Shown here in pieces: positions 42,472-50,173 of a DNA stretch of 64,000 bases. The position numbers were made by a program, and so were the translations under genes. Below the pieces are notes generated by a model. It was not told the DNA's origin. It ran no database searches and saw only the letters and a program-made list of their open reading frames with translations. The stretch comes from Weissella uvarum (GTDB taxonomy: Bacteria > Bacillota > Bacilli > Lactobacillales > Lactobacillaceae): assembly GCF_016908785.1 (NCBI RefSeq), contig NZ_JAFBEO010000006.1, positions 35,652-99,651 of the forward strand. Direction: 5' to 3'. The number at the start of each line of letters is the position of its first letter. Within the stretch, counting starts at the first letter, position 1.

Positions 42472-42622
42472 TTGCATAAGTCGGGTAACGATTGTATAAT
42501 AAATACATAAAGAAAAGCCCAAGTGCTGGAAACACTTGAGCTTCTACAAGTTACTTCAAACGGTGACTGATTAATTGATACATTAACCGCCAAACCGGCT
42601 AAAGTTTATGGGCGGTTTTTTT
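42472..42622 (+). ncRNA. Antitoxin-type small RNA, copy 3 (no toxin)
   Basis: TTGCAT (42472-42477), 17 bases, TATAAT (42495-42500); terminator ends near 42622. Sequence is nearly the same as copies 1 and 4. After it only CTTATTTCTTG, the toxin's last codons, is left before the next unit begins. Confidence 0.65.
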
Positions 42623-42679
42623 GTGTCTTATTTCTTGTTGGTAACAGGGATGAAGCACAGGTAATAGCAGATACCCGAC

Positions 42680-42830
42680 TTGCATAAGTCGGATAACGAT
42701 TGTATAATGAATACATAAAGAAAAGCCCAAGTGCTTGGAACACTTGAGCTTCTACAAGTTACTTCAAACGGTGACTGATTAATTACGAAATTAACCGCCT
42801 AACCTATCAAAGTTCAAGGGCGGTTTTTTT
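42680..42830 (+). ncRNA. Antitoxin-type small RNA, copy 4, paired with an intact toxin
   Basis: TTGCAT (42680-42685), 17 bases, TATAAT (42703-42708); terminator AACCGCC/GGCGGTT (42793-42830). It converges with the intact toxin gene at 42836-42928, the standard Fst-type arrangement, and would base-pair with the toxin mRNA's 3' part and shared repeats. Confidence 0.7.
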
Positions 42831-42835
42831 GTGTC

Positions 42836-42928
42836 TTATTTCTTGTGCTGGTCGTTGATATAACTCAACAACGCTAACAAGAATGTTCCGAACATTAACA
42901 TCAATGTTAATGCGTCGTAAACAGACAT
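42836..42928 (-). CDS. Holin-like type I toxin (Fst/Hol-Tox family)
   Basis: A 30-residue peptide, MSVYDALTLMLMFGTFLLAL followed by LSYINDQHKK: one membrane helix and a charged tail, the widespread lactobacillar holin-like toxin. AGAAAGGAG lies upstream. The promoter TTGTTT, 17 bases, TGGTATAAT (-10 at 43044-43039) gives a leader of about 100 bases that can fold (ACGAAAGGTGGTGGTG against CCCC-rich stretches) and hide the start until processed. Translation is probably controlled by the small RNA converging from 42715. Confidence 0.82.
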   Translation of the reverse strand: MSVYDALTLMLMFGTFLLALLSYINDQHKK

Positions 42929-43335
42929 CTTTAACTGAACTCCTTTCTAAGATTTTGGGGTTTATGGGTATTACACCATAGACACCACCACCTTTCGTGG
43001 GGAATTTCAGCCACCGTCCTTTGTTAACTTGTATGTTTATTATACCATCAAACCCATTTCAAAACAAGCTATAAACGTTGATGTATCAGTGTTTATAGCT
43101 TGTTTTATATTTTAATTGTAGTTTGACGTGCTGATAGTTGCCAGTCTTGGATTTTACCATCATCTTCTTAGCGATATTGGAACATGTCGTAATAAGTTTA
43201 CGAAATAGAGAGCGACATGGATGTACTTTCGATAAAAACCACCCGTTTGGACACGAGTGGTTTTTTGCATTTATTTTCATGACATACTTCTCGATGTGCC
43301 ACGGCCGAAATAGACACAGACTGGAGGTGCATGCC

Positions 43336-43425
43336 ATGTCATTAATCTATTTCGTAATCTAAATTGTGATCAGCGCGGTTGCTGGTGTGATTGTGGAGAA
43401 AATTAAACATTACTTCATGAAGTAG
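43336..43425 (+). pseudogene. Second copy of the 29-residue toxin, broken by a stop codon
   Basis: The frame ATG...TAG is the same length and close in sequence to the gene at 40232 (shared VVAGVIVE, YFMK), but codon 9 is TAA (43360-43362) where the intact copy has TCA. Upstream, the small-RNA promoter lost about ten bases between -35 and -10. GGAGG and a terminator (43436-43469) survive. An upstream hairpin AACCACCC/GAGTGGTT at about 43236-43265 remains. Confidence 0.75.
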
Positions 43426-43600
43426 TGTTTTGAATGGCGTTGACCATTTAATGATTAGCGCCTTTTTTGTAACCTCTTGAACGTCCTCTGAATGGTCTTA
43501 CTTATTGCAAGAGACAGATTTTTAAATGCAAATGTTTTATTGTCTTTACCTACTGTTCGATAGATTGTTGAGCTACATGTTATTTAGACGTGCTTTGGGG

Positions 43601-43650
43601 CTTGACAGGGTCAAGACCTCAAAACCTTCTTTAAATTATTAGGGTATAAT
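43601..43650 (+). promoter_or_regulatory. Promoter region of the FRG-domain gene with an inverted repeat
   Basis: CTTGAC-AGG-GTCAAG (43601-43615) is a perfect inverted repeat, possibly an operator. TATAAT at 43645-43650 lies 29 bases before the start codon. No strong -35 is present at 17 bases, so an activator or a weak promoter is likely. Confidence 0.5.
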
Positions 43651-43678
43651 AGAATAAGAAAAGTTTAAGGGGATGGAT

Positions 43679-45214
43679 ATGGCAGAAAATGTTTCGAACG
43701 TTCGTGGAAGTAATTATGAGTATATTGAAGTTGATACTTTACAAGAATTTTTGGATGCGGTACAAAATATTCAACAGCAAGTTGGACATAGTCTCTTGTT
43801 TAGAGGTGAAAATGGGCCCTATGAATTTATGCTGCCATCGCTAGATCGTGATAGACCAGTTAGCCTACAAAGTCATGAGTATTATGCACAATTATTACTT
43901 GATGCAGTACAAGAATTGCAGGATGACGAAACGCCCTTTGATAAACTAACCCACTTACAACATTATTCTGCAAAGACACGTTTATTGGATGTCACAATAA
44001 ATCCACAGGTAGGGCTCTTCTTTGCATTGGATGGGGCGGTAGACCGAATCGAAACTGAAAGAAACAATTTGGAAGGTGGGGATGTGGATGATTCAGTCTA
44101 TGTCTATGTATTTGATGCAGGTGAAAATAATATAAACGTAGAACTGCCCGGGGGGATGGCTGAACAAATTAAAGCCGGTGTGCAGTTTCTACCAAATTCC
44201 GATGTTGAGGACTTCATTAGGACTATGAAGCTAGCTATGTCCCCTGCAGCAATGTATCGAAAAATTGTAGAGGGCAATAATACGGATCGAAAGTATTCAG
44301 AAGACGTATTTTACAAAAATTATTTGGACTTTTATAATAAAGCGATAATTAAGGTAAATCTTGAGATATCGGAAATTACTCAATCAAAAATCAATGGCAC
44401 TATAGACATTTTGAAGAACCTTGAAGAATTGGATAAAAACAATGTTGAACAGATGGTGTCTTATCTGAGTGATAAAGATAATTTATGGGGGGATGCTGAT
44501 GAGCCTGAACACTTAGGATTCTATACTTCTTTTGAAAATGCTATTGAAATCTTCATTCAAGACGATAATGCACACTATGCAGTGTATAAAGCTGTTTTAG
44601 AGATGGAGCGTATACTGAGAAAATCAGATAAATTCTTGGCTGAACTTGAAAAAAGTGGACGAATCAACGGCATTAAAATTGATAATCCAATTACTGTGTA
44701 TGAAGTCTTAACCAATGCTCAAATCTTTAATGCTAAGAAAAATAATGACCGTATTCGGCAACAACAGGGAGCATTTATTTTACCAGCCTTTCCAATAGAT
44801 AATAAAACAAGAATTGAAGACCTGAATGAGATGAGTCGAAATTTCCAAATACAATACTCTTTAGAAGAAATGATGATTCAATCCATCACGGATGACCAAG
44901 AAGAAACACGGTATGTTGACAGCATTAATAGTCAAGCGCTTAAAAACAATCGGCTACCGTCATTTAGTCCAACGGCAGCTAGAACCCGGTTGTATGGTAT
45001 GCAACAAAATCCTCACCCGATTGCAATCAAAATCACAGGGGTGGAAAATATTAAGAGAATGGAAACACAACTAGAAAGCCTAAGTGTCCATGCTGGTACA
45101 ATGTATCCTGATATTGAGCACCAGTCGGACTACTTGGTGAAGAAGCTCAGACGAAGCTATCAGGACAATGCTACTAAAAGTGAAAATCAAGCAGCATCTC
45201 CTGAAGAATCTTAA
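43679..45214 (+). CDS. FRG-domain protein
   Basis: A 511-residue soluble protein. The FRG domain occupies about residues 15-125: SLLFRGENGPYEFMLPSLDR holds the Phe-Arg-Gly, and LTHLQHYSAKTRLLDVTINP, then FFALDG, matches the conserved second half. FRG domains occur in many bacterial proteins found in defence islands and mobile elements; their biochemistry is not settled. The remaining 380 residues are unrecognised and mostly helical. The ATG at 43679 is preferred since AAGGGG is at proper distance; the ATG six bases before would abut it. It stands alone between toxin-antitoxin remnants. Confidence 0.8.
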   Translation: MAENVSNVRGSNYEYIEVDTLQEFLDAVQNIQQQVGHSLLFRGENGPYEFMLPSLDRDRPVSLQSHEYYAQLLLDAVQELQDDETPFDKLTHLQHYSAKTRLLDVTINPQVGLFFALDGAVDRIETERNNLEGGDVDDSVYVYVFDAGENNINVELPGGMAEQIKAGVQFLPNSDVEDFIRTMKLAMSPAAMYRKIVEGNNTDRKYSEDVFYKNYLDFYNKAIIKVNLEISEITQSKINGTIDILKNLEELDKNNVEQMVSYLSDKDNLWGDADEPEHLGFYTSFENAIEIFIQDDNAHYAVYKAVLEMERILRKSDKFLAELEKSGRINGIKIDNPITVYEVLTNAQIFNAKKNNDRIRQQQGAFILPAFPIDNKTRIEDLNEMSRNFQIQYSLEEMMIQSITDDQEETRYVDSINSQALKNNRLPSFSPTAARTRLYGMQQNPHPIAIKITGVENIKRMETQLESLSVHAGTMYPDIEHQSDYLVKKLRRSYQDNATKSENQAASPEES

Positions 45215-45224
45215 TTAAAATAGT

Positions 45225-45257
45225 AAAACCCCTTAGGCATCATTGGAGGGGGTTATT
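45225..45257 (+). terminator. Weak terminator after the FRG gene
   Basis: AAACCCC and GGGGGTT pair around a loop of about 15 bases, followed by TTATT. A second hairpin with six T residues lies at 45355-45386 (AAGCTCCTG/CAGGTGCTT). Confidence 0.6.
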
Positions 45258-45439
45258 ATCACTAAGTAGATTTCTACATGAAGTTAAATGAATTGAATGC
45301 GATTATAGCGAAGCAGTACAATTTCGTTACTATTGGTGAACAATAAGCACAAAGAAAAGCTCCTGGATGAACAGGTGCTTTTTTGTTTGTTTAAAATCAA
45401 TTTTATGTGGATTTAAAGTTAGGTATAAATTATTTGAGC

Positions 45440-45599
45440 GCAAAAAAGCCGCACTAGGGAGTGCGGTACACGGCCGGAGATAGGCTCTAAGATAACTGAA
45501 TATGTTGCTAGGGGGGTAGGCATACTCAGTTATCTTATAAAAAGCTACCATTTAATTGGGAGCTAAATATTTGCTATGGGTTTATTATACAACGACTAT
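45440..45599 (-). ncRNA. Strongly structured small-RNA candidate
   Basis: On the minus strand TTGACT, 18 bases, TATAAT (45599-45594) is a near-consensus promoter. The transcript (about 45587 to 45440, near 148 bases) folds into a long hairpin, AAGATAACTGA against TTCAGTTATCTT (about 45545 to 45495), with a C-rich loop, and ends in a textbook terminator (CCGCACT/AGTGCGG with T6, 45467-45442). A 73-codon frame crosses it but ignores the terminator. A regulatory RNA or a third kind of antitoxin is possible. Confidence 0.62.
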
Positions 45600-45729
45600 T
45601 AAATTGAAGTCAATATGTATAAATCTTGGACAAATAAACGAAGTGCCGGGAAAATTTTGGTGGTGGTAAATCTAACTTTAACCTATTATAATTAAGTTTA
45701 AGTTAATTAATTAGTTGTGAGGTTTGAGT

Positions 45730-47040
45730 ATGTTAGATCCAACAGAACATGAGCCCCAGCGAAAAGTCATGATGATTGACACTAAATCTTTTTACGCCAG
45801 TTGTGAATGTGTGGCTTTGGGGATGAATCCAATGAAAACAATGTTGATAGTCATGAGCCAAGCGGAAAATACAAATGGTGGATTAGTCTTGGCTGCATCC
45901 CCAATGGCTAAAAAGAACTTGGGTATTAAGAATGTTGATAGGCGTAGAGACGTCCCAGATGACCCTAGGCTCATCATAAAGCCCCCGCGTATGAATTACT
46001 ATATCGCTATGAACAAGCGCATCAATGATGTCTTTCGTGAGTACGTCGGGGATGATGACCTACAGTTGTACTCAATTGATGAATCACTGCTTGATGTGAC
46101 GTCTAGTTGGGAGTATTTGAAGTATAGGTTTGGCCAAGATTTGACGATGAAGAAGTTGGCCAGGATAATTCAACTGGAAGTCAAAAATAAGATGGGTTTA
46201 TATTTAACGGTAGGCATTGGCGAGAACCCAGTCATGGCTAAGCTAGCTCTAGATTTAGAGGCTAAGAAGAATCATTCATTAATTGGTGAGTGGCACTATG
46301 AGACAGTCCCAGCAAAGCTCTGGCCAATTACCGATTTAACAGATGTTTGGAGTATTGGTAAGCGGACGGCTAAGACGTTAAACCGATTGGGAATTGTCAG
46401 CATGCGTGATTTGGCTTTTTTTGATCCATACCGATTAAAAAAAGAGTTAGGTGTTCGAGGCAATGAATTAACGGCCTTGGCTTGGGGGGTTGATAGAAGT
46501 ATCGTTAGTCATAAGTACCACCCCAAAGAGAACAGTATCTCTAATAGTCAGGTATTGCCCCGGGATTATTATCTAGAACGAGATATTAAGACAGTTATAC
46601 GGGAAATTGGTGAGCAAGTAGCTAGTCGTTTAAGAAGTAAACACAAGATGGGTGGAGTGGTGTCGCTGTACATCGGCAGTGCTATGTCAGAAACCGTCCC
46701 AGGCTTTTCTGCTCAGACAAAAATTAGCCCGACTAATAACTCTCAGATGATAGTAGATGCGCTTTATAAGATTTTTGATGCCCACTATGAAGGACAAGTA
46801 GTTCGGAATATCGGTGTATCTGTAGGCAAGTTAGAGGCTGATGGACATGAACAGCTTGACTTGTTCATCCCCGTGGAAACAAACGTTAAACAACATAAAA
46901 TTGATTCAACCATTGACGATATCCGACACAAGTTTGGCACAACAGCATTAGTTAAGCTGTCATCAAAGTCTAAGGGTGGAACGATGATTCAACGTGCCGG
47001 GTTAGTTGGTGGCCATAATGGGGGTAATGCATATGGATGA
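45730..47040 (+). CDS. Y-family DNA polymerase (UvrX/UmuC-like)
   Basis: A 436-residue translesion polymerase. VMMIDTKSFYASCECV carries the first metal-site Asp, YSIDESLLDVTSS the catalytic Asp-Glu pair, and LTVGIGENPVMAKLALDLEA the finger/palm helix. A helix-hairpin-helix (IGKRTAKTLNRLGI) and a little-finger domain follow. It copies past DNA damage and raises mutation rates under stress. The ATG at 45730 has GTGAGG upstream; a TTG six bases earlier is less likely. It overlaps the YolD-like gene by eight bases, the usual pair on Gram-positive plasmids. An inverted AACTTTAA/TTAAGTT pair near 45670-45705 could be an operator; no classic SOS box was found. Confidence 0.92.
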   Translation: MLDPTEHEPQRKVMMIDTKSFYASCECVALGMNPMKTMLIVMSQAENTNGGLVLAASPMAKKNLGIKNVDRRRDVPDDPRLIIKPPRMNYYIAMNKRINDVFREYVGDDDLQLYSIDESLLDVTSSWEYLKYRFGQDLTMKKLARIIQLEVKNKMGLYLTVGIGENPVMAKLALDLEAKKNHSLIGEWHYETVPAKLWPITDLTDVWSIGKRTAKTLNRLGIVSMRDLAFFDPYRLKKELGVRGNELTALAWGVDRSIVSHKYHPKENSISNSQVLPRDYYLERDIKTVIREIGEQVASRLRSKHKMGGVVSLYIGSAMSETVPGFSAQTKISPTNNSQMIVDALYKIFDAHYEGQVVRNIGVSVGKLEADGHEQLDLFIPVETNVKQHKIDSTIDDIRHKFGTTALVKLSSKSKGGTMIQRAGLVGGHNGGNAYG

Positions 47041-47413
47041 AGAAGAACAGTTAGCTAGAGAGAGAGCCAAGTACTTCTTTGAACACGATTATCATGACCG
47101 AGGGATGGTAAAATGGCAGGGGTTTTATCTATCTGATCATGTCGAAGATGTAGAGAAGTATACAAATAAGAGAGCAAGAGCAATGGAACAGCAAGAATTA
47201 AAGGAAATGACAACAGAAGAGATTACCCAGGTGCTATTTGATGCCTATCGGAATCATCAGCAAGTTGCCTATCAACTTAATCGTAAGGACATCAAGGGAA
47301 TGTACTCTCCAGTCCTCAAAGGTAAGGTAAATGGCTATATCGATGACGAAGCGTTTATTGGTGCTCAAACCGTGACGATTGCTGATATTAATTATGTTGA
47401 GCTAATTGATTAA
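47033..47413 (+). CDS. YolD-like protein, partner of the Y-family polymerase
   Basis: A 127-residue acidic protein. FFEHDYHDRGMVKWQGFYLS and DHVEDVEKY are typical of YolD-like proteins encoded right after UvrX-type polymerases, where they are thought to replace UmuD. The start at 47033 overlaps the polymerase stop, with GGGGG about eight bases upstream; an ATG six bases earlier sits too close to that site. Co-translated with the polymerase. Confidence 0.82.
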   Translation: MDEEEQLARERAKYFFEHDYHDRGMVKWQGFYLSDHVEDVEKYTNKRARAMEQQELKEMTTEEITQVLFDAYRNHQQVAYQLNRKDIKGMYSPVLKGKVNGYIDDEAFIGAQTVTIADINYVELID

Positions 47414-47456
47414 ACGATAGTTGAGATGAAGAACAGTTAATCAGCCGGTAATTGAC

Positions 47457-47612
47457 TTGCATAAAAAAGTGTTTCTATAGTAAGATAAATCTATTAAGGT
47501 CACTACACCTAGATAGGCTTAAAATTCAAAGTCTACTTTTACTGAAACACTTTTGTGTTTAAGCATCTCCCAAACTTACTAGAGCCTGGCAAAGTTTACA
47601 GAGATGCTTTTT
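47457..47612 (+). ncRNA. Decayed antitoxin-RNA unit
   Basis: TTGCAT at about 47457 lacks a good -10. The region can fold AAAAGTGTTTC (about 47465) against GAAACACTTTT (about 47546) and ends in an AAGCATCTC/GAGATGCTT terminator with six T residues (near 47566-47612). After it only TTATTTGTTG of a toxin end is left. A relative of the units at 39.1, 42.3-42.8 and 47.7 kb. Confidence 0.4.
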
Positions 47613-47672
47613 TGTGTCCTTATTTGTTGCTATCAATGGGGATGAAGAATGGTTAATCAGTCGGAACCTGGC

Positions 47673-47829
47673 TTGCATAAATTGTGTATCGATTGTACAA
47701 TATAGATATTAAGAAAAGCCCAAGTGCGGGTACACTTAGGCTTTTAGGTTATCTAAACGGTAGCTGACAGTTTATGAAGATTTTAAGCATCTCCCAAACG
47801 TGCTAGAGTTTAATGAGATGCTTTTTTTG
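47673..47829 (+). ncRNA. Antitoxin-type small RNA, copy 5, paired with an intact toxin
   Basis: TTGCAT (47673-47678), 17 bases, TACAAT (47696-47701); the body keeps AAAAGCCCAAGTGC; the terminator is AAGCATCTC/GAGATGCTT with seven T residues (47785-47829). It uses a different terminator stem from copies 1-4, so it belongs to a diverged lineage that should recognise its own toxin mRNA. Confidence 0.68.
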
Positions 47830-47834
47830 TGTCC

Positions 47835-47927
47835 TTATTTCTTGTTGTGATTGTCGATATATTCCAACAATCCAATCAAGAAAGATCCAAACATTAACAT
47901 AAGTGTTAATGCATCGGATACAGACAT
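47835..47927 (-). CDS. Second holin-like type I toxin
   Basis: A 30-residue peptide, MSVSDALTLMLMFGSFLIGL followed by LEYIDNHNKK, diverged from the toxin at 42836 but with the same plan. AGAAAGGAG lies about 13 bases upstream of ATG; TATAAT (48039-48034, minus) drives a leader of about 100 bases. The antitoxin RNA converges from the other side. Confidence 0.8.
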   Translation of the reverse strand: MSVSDALTLMLMFGSFLIGLLEYIDNHNKK

Positions 47928-48227
47928 GACAGGCTAAGCTCCTTTCTAGTAGATTTTGCTTAAAGGTAATTACACCATAAGCACCACCCCCTTGTGGAAG
48001 AGTTCAGCCACCATCTCAAATAACCATATGTGTATTATAACATAAAAACCGTTGAAATGCCGGTGTATAGACGTTCTTAACGGATTAATAATGGATTAAT
48101 GAAGACATCCCCAGGGTGTCTTTTTTGTTTGTTCAAAAAAATATCTAAACGATAAATATATTGTTTCTGAATGTATGTTTATGTATATTGATTATGAGCA
48201 TGTGTCATATATTTTGGGGGACAACCA

Positions 48228-49310
48228 ATGATTGAAACAATACGTAAACTTATAGAAGCACTTGGGCCGTTAGTTGATACTTTAGGAAGTATTCTTATAG
48301 TCCTATTTATGTCATCGAAATTAGTTCAAAAATGGCAAGTGGTTAAGAACGAAGGTCATCGTGAAGACTTAAGACAGGTCATGCGGTTCCTAAATGATAA
48401 TTACGCAATCAAGAGCATTGCTAAACAAGAGAAGATGCACAAAGGACAAGCTAAAGTCTTGATCAAAAAGTTTATCGATAATCTACAAAGCAGTGATGTT
48501 GGCATTGAGTTAGTCGCATTGGGTAGGGATGCAGATTATACGTTGGAATATATTGAATCAGATAGGTATCTGGACATTGATAAAATGCGTATGATACATG
48601 AATTTGATAATTCGTTTGAGCAAACACGTAAGCAATATCAAAGGCAATTAGGAGTGCTTGAGCCAGTAATTAAGAGCATGAAAACTGAGTATGAAAACAT
48701 TATGTTTGTGTTGATGTGGTCTACAGTGATTTCTTTTGTATGTATTCTGGCGGCCTCTTTTATTTGGGACAATGTACCGGTGGTTCATCAAACTGATTCT
48801 ATTGCAAATTTGTTTTATCTTTATTTTGTTATATTTACACTTCTCTGCCTTTTTGTGATGCTTATGGCTGGATATCTTGCTATAGCATTTATGATTGAAT
48901 TTTTATGGTCAGCGTTCTTATGCAGTTCAGTACCAAGAGGACTAATACCATTATGGAAGTTGGTAGATTGGGTTACCAACCACGTATTAACGCGGAGAAA
49001 AGTTGAGTGGGTTGATGTGCCTCATACAGAATGGCGCGAAAAGGTAGTCCATAAAACCGGTTGCTTCTGTTTTGCATGGGTATTTATCTTTGTTTTTGGT
49101 ATTGCAATGGGGATGATTTTCAAAAAGCATATGGCTTCCATCATTGCCGGTACAGGAATTCTTGGTTTAGTGTGTATGGCAGCTATATTGTATCTATCTA
49201 CGAACCAGTATGAACGTGATCAGGCATACTTAATTGCAGAAGGTAAAGTTGATCCAACAGAGGGTGATGTTAAGCCACCAAAGGAAAAACATCATGGTTC
49301 CACAAAATGA
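48228..49310 (+). CDS. Membrane protein with central soluble segment
   Basis: A 360-residue protein. One N-terminal span (about 12-30), a helical charged cytoplasmic part (about 35-155, EDLRQVMRFLNDNYAIKSIA), then four further spans (about 160-180, 190-225, 280-300, 305-325) and a basic/polar tail. GGGGGACAACC precedes the ATG. No family is recognised. It lies alone between the toxin region and HU; its own promoter should be within 48060-48220. Confidence 0.65.
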   Translation: MIETIRKLIEALGPLVDTLGSILIVLFMSSKLVQKWQVVKNEGHREDLRQVMRFLNDNYAIKSIAKQEKMHKGQAKVLIKKFIDNLQSSDVGIELVALGRDADYTLEYIESDRYLDIDKMRMIHEFDNSFEQTRKQYQRQLGVLEPVIKSMKTEYENIMFVLMWSTVISFVCILAASFIWDNVPVVHQTDSIANLFYLYFVIFTLLCLFVMLMAGYLAIAFMIEFLWSAFLCSSVPRGLIPLWKLVDWVTNHVLTRRKVEWVDVPHTEWREKVVHKTGCFCFAWVFIFVFGIAMGMIFKKHMASIIAGTGILGLVCMAAILYLSTNQYERDQAYLIAEGKVDPTEGDVKPPKEKHHGSTK

Positions 49311-49345
49311 AGAAAAAAATCTCTCAGTTTCGTAAATAGGGATTT

Positions 49346-49406
49346 GTGCGCTAACTTTTATTTTTATCGCTAACCGTTGACTAGCTCTGTTGTCAGACGA
49401 TAGAAT
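49346..49406 (+). promoter_or_regulatory. HU promoter preceded by the conserved box
   Basis: TTGACT (49377-49382), 18 bases, TAGAAT (49401-49406) is a good vegetative promoter for the HU gene. Directly upstream, 49346-49365 is the reverse complement of the 20-bp box with one mismatch (AAAAATAAAAGTTAGCGCAC on the minus strand). Confidence 0.68.
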
Positions 49407-49451
49407 CGTTGTTAAAGCATTAAAAAAATACATTCAAATGGAGAAGGCGAA

Positions 49452-49727
49452 ATGGCAAGTAAGCAAGATTTAGTAAATGAAGTAGCAACCAAGGCTGGAT
49501 TGACAAAGAAAGATTCTAACGCAGCAGTTGACGCCGTGTTTGAGACAATTCAAAGCAAGTTGGTCGCAGGTGAAAAGGTTCAATTGATTGGCTTTGGTAA
49601 CTTTGAAGTTCGTGAACGTGCCGCTCGTAAGGGACGCAACCCACAAACGAAGGAAGAAATTGAAATTGCAGCAAAAAAGATTCCTGCTTTCAAGCCTGGT
49701 AAGGCATTGAAGGACGCTGTGAAATAG
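49452..49727 (+). CDS. hup: HU-type nucleoid protein
   Basis: A 91-residue DNA-binding protein of full length. [20 protein letters not shown] opens the helical dimer domain, [20 protein letters not shown] is the conserved core leading into the DNA arm, and [15 protein letters not shown] ends it. HU bends and coats DNA; a plasmid copy may soften the effect of the plasmid on the host nucleoid or help replication and recombination on it. GGAGAAGG precedes the ATG. Single gene. Confidence 0.94.
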   Translation: MASKQDLVNEVATKAGLTKKDSNAAVDAVFETIQSKLVAGEKVQLIGFGNFEVRERAARKGRNPQTKEEIEIAAKKIPAFKPGKALKDAVK

Positions 49728-49762
49728 ACTAAGGACTGAAACTTCTGGACTACTACCAATTC

Positions 49763-49915
49763 ATGACAGCGTTGAGCATTATTTTCGGTAATGATGCTTT
49801 AGTTCATCAAAAAGTAGATAGCTACACAAAATTCTTACAAGTTCATATTCATCATGATGAATACGTTAGTCTGTATGCGGTAGAAAAAGAAGTGCAAACA
49901 ATCTTGCAGCGTTAA
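49763..49915 (+). CDS. Possible remnant frame after HU
   Basis: A frame open from about 49733 reads LKLLDYYQFMTALSIIFGND and ends EKEVQTILQR. It looks like true protein sequence but has no ribosome site at its ATG (49763). It may be the tail of a lost gene. The rest of 49728-50173 shows only a terminator at 50043-50076. Confidence 0.3.
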   Translation: MTALSIIFGNDALVHQKVDSYTKFLQVHIHHDEYVSLYAVEKEVQTILQR

Positions 49916-50042
49916 TATTGCTTCAAGCATTGTGTTATCAGTAAGGCTTAGGTATAATTTTAAGTAGTAAAGAGCATTTTACGCCAAATGTTTTTTATTT
50001 GTGTAATGAAAGTTCTAGGAACATTCGTTTCAACGATATATA

Positions 50043-50076
50043 GATCACTCGTCTTATAGATGAGTGATTTTTTTTG
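50043..50076 (+). terminator. Terminator
   Basis: ATCACTCGTC and GATGAGTGAT form ten pairs (one G-T) around TTATA, followed by eight T residues. Confidence 0.88.
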
Positions 50077-50173
50077 TCCTTTTTTGGAGATGCATCCCCT
50101 TTTTTTGCTTTACCTAAAATTTCTCGCTTCTATGGGATAATGATTAAGTAATGAATGAAAAGGGTGTAAGCAC

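Noticed and set aside
45278..45346. 22-codon frame MKLNELNAIIAKQYNFVTIG...
   Set aside because: No ribosome site and no family; lies in the terminator region after the FRG gene.
45330..45551. 73-codon minus-strand frame
   Set aside because: It crosses the strong terminator of the small-RNA candidate and has no ribosome site.
45600..45729. SOS (LexA/HdiR) box upstream of the Y-family polymerase
   Set aside because: I looked for GAAC...GTTC-type palindromes and found none; only a loose AACTTTAA/TTAAGTT pair is visible.
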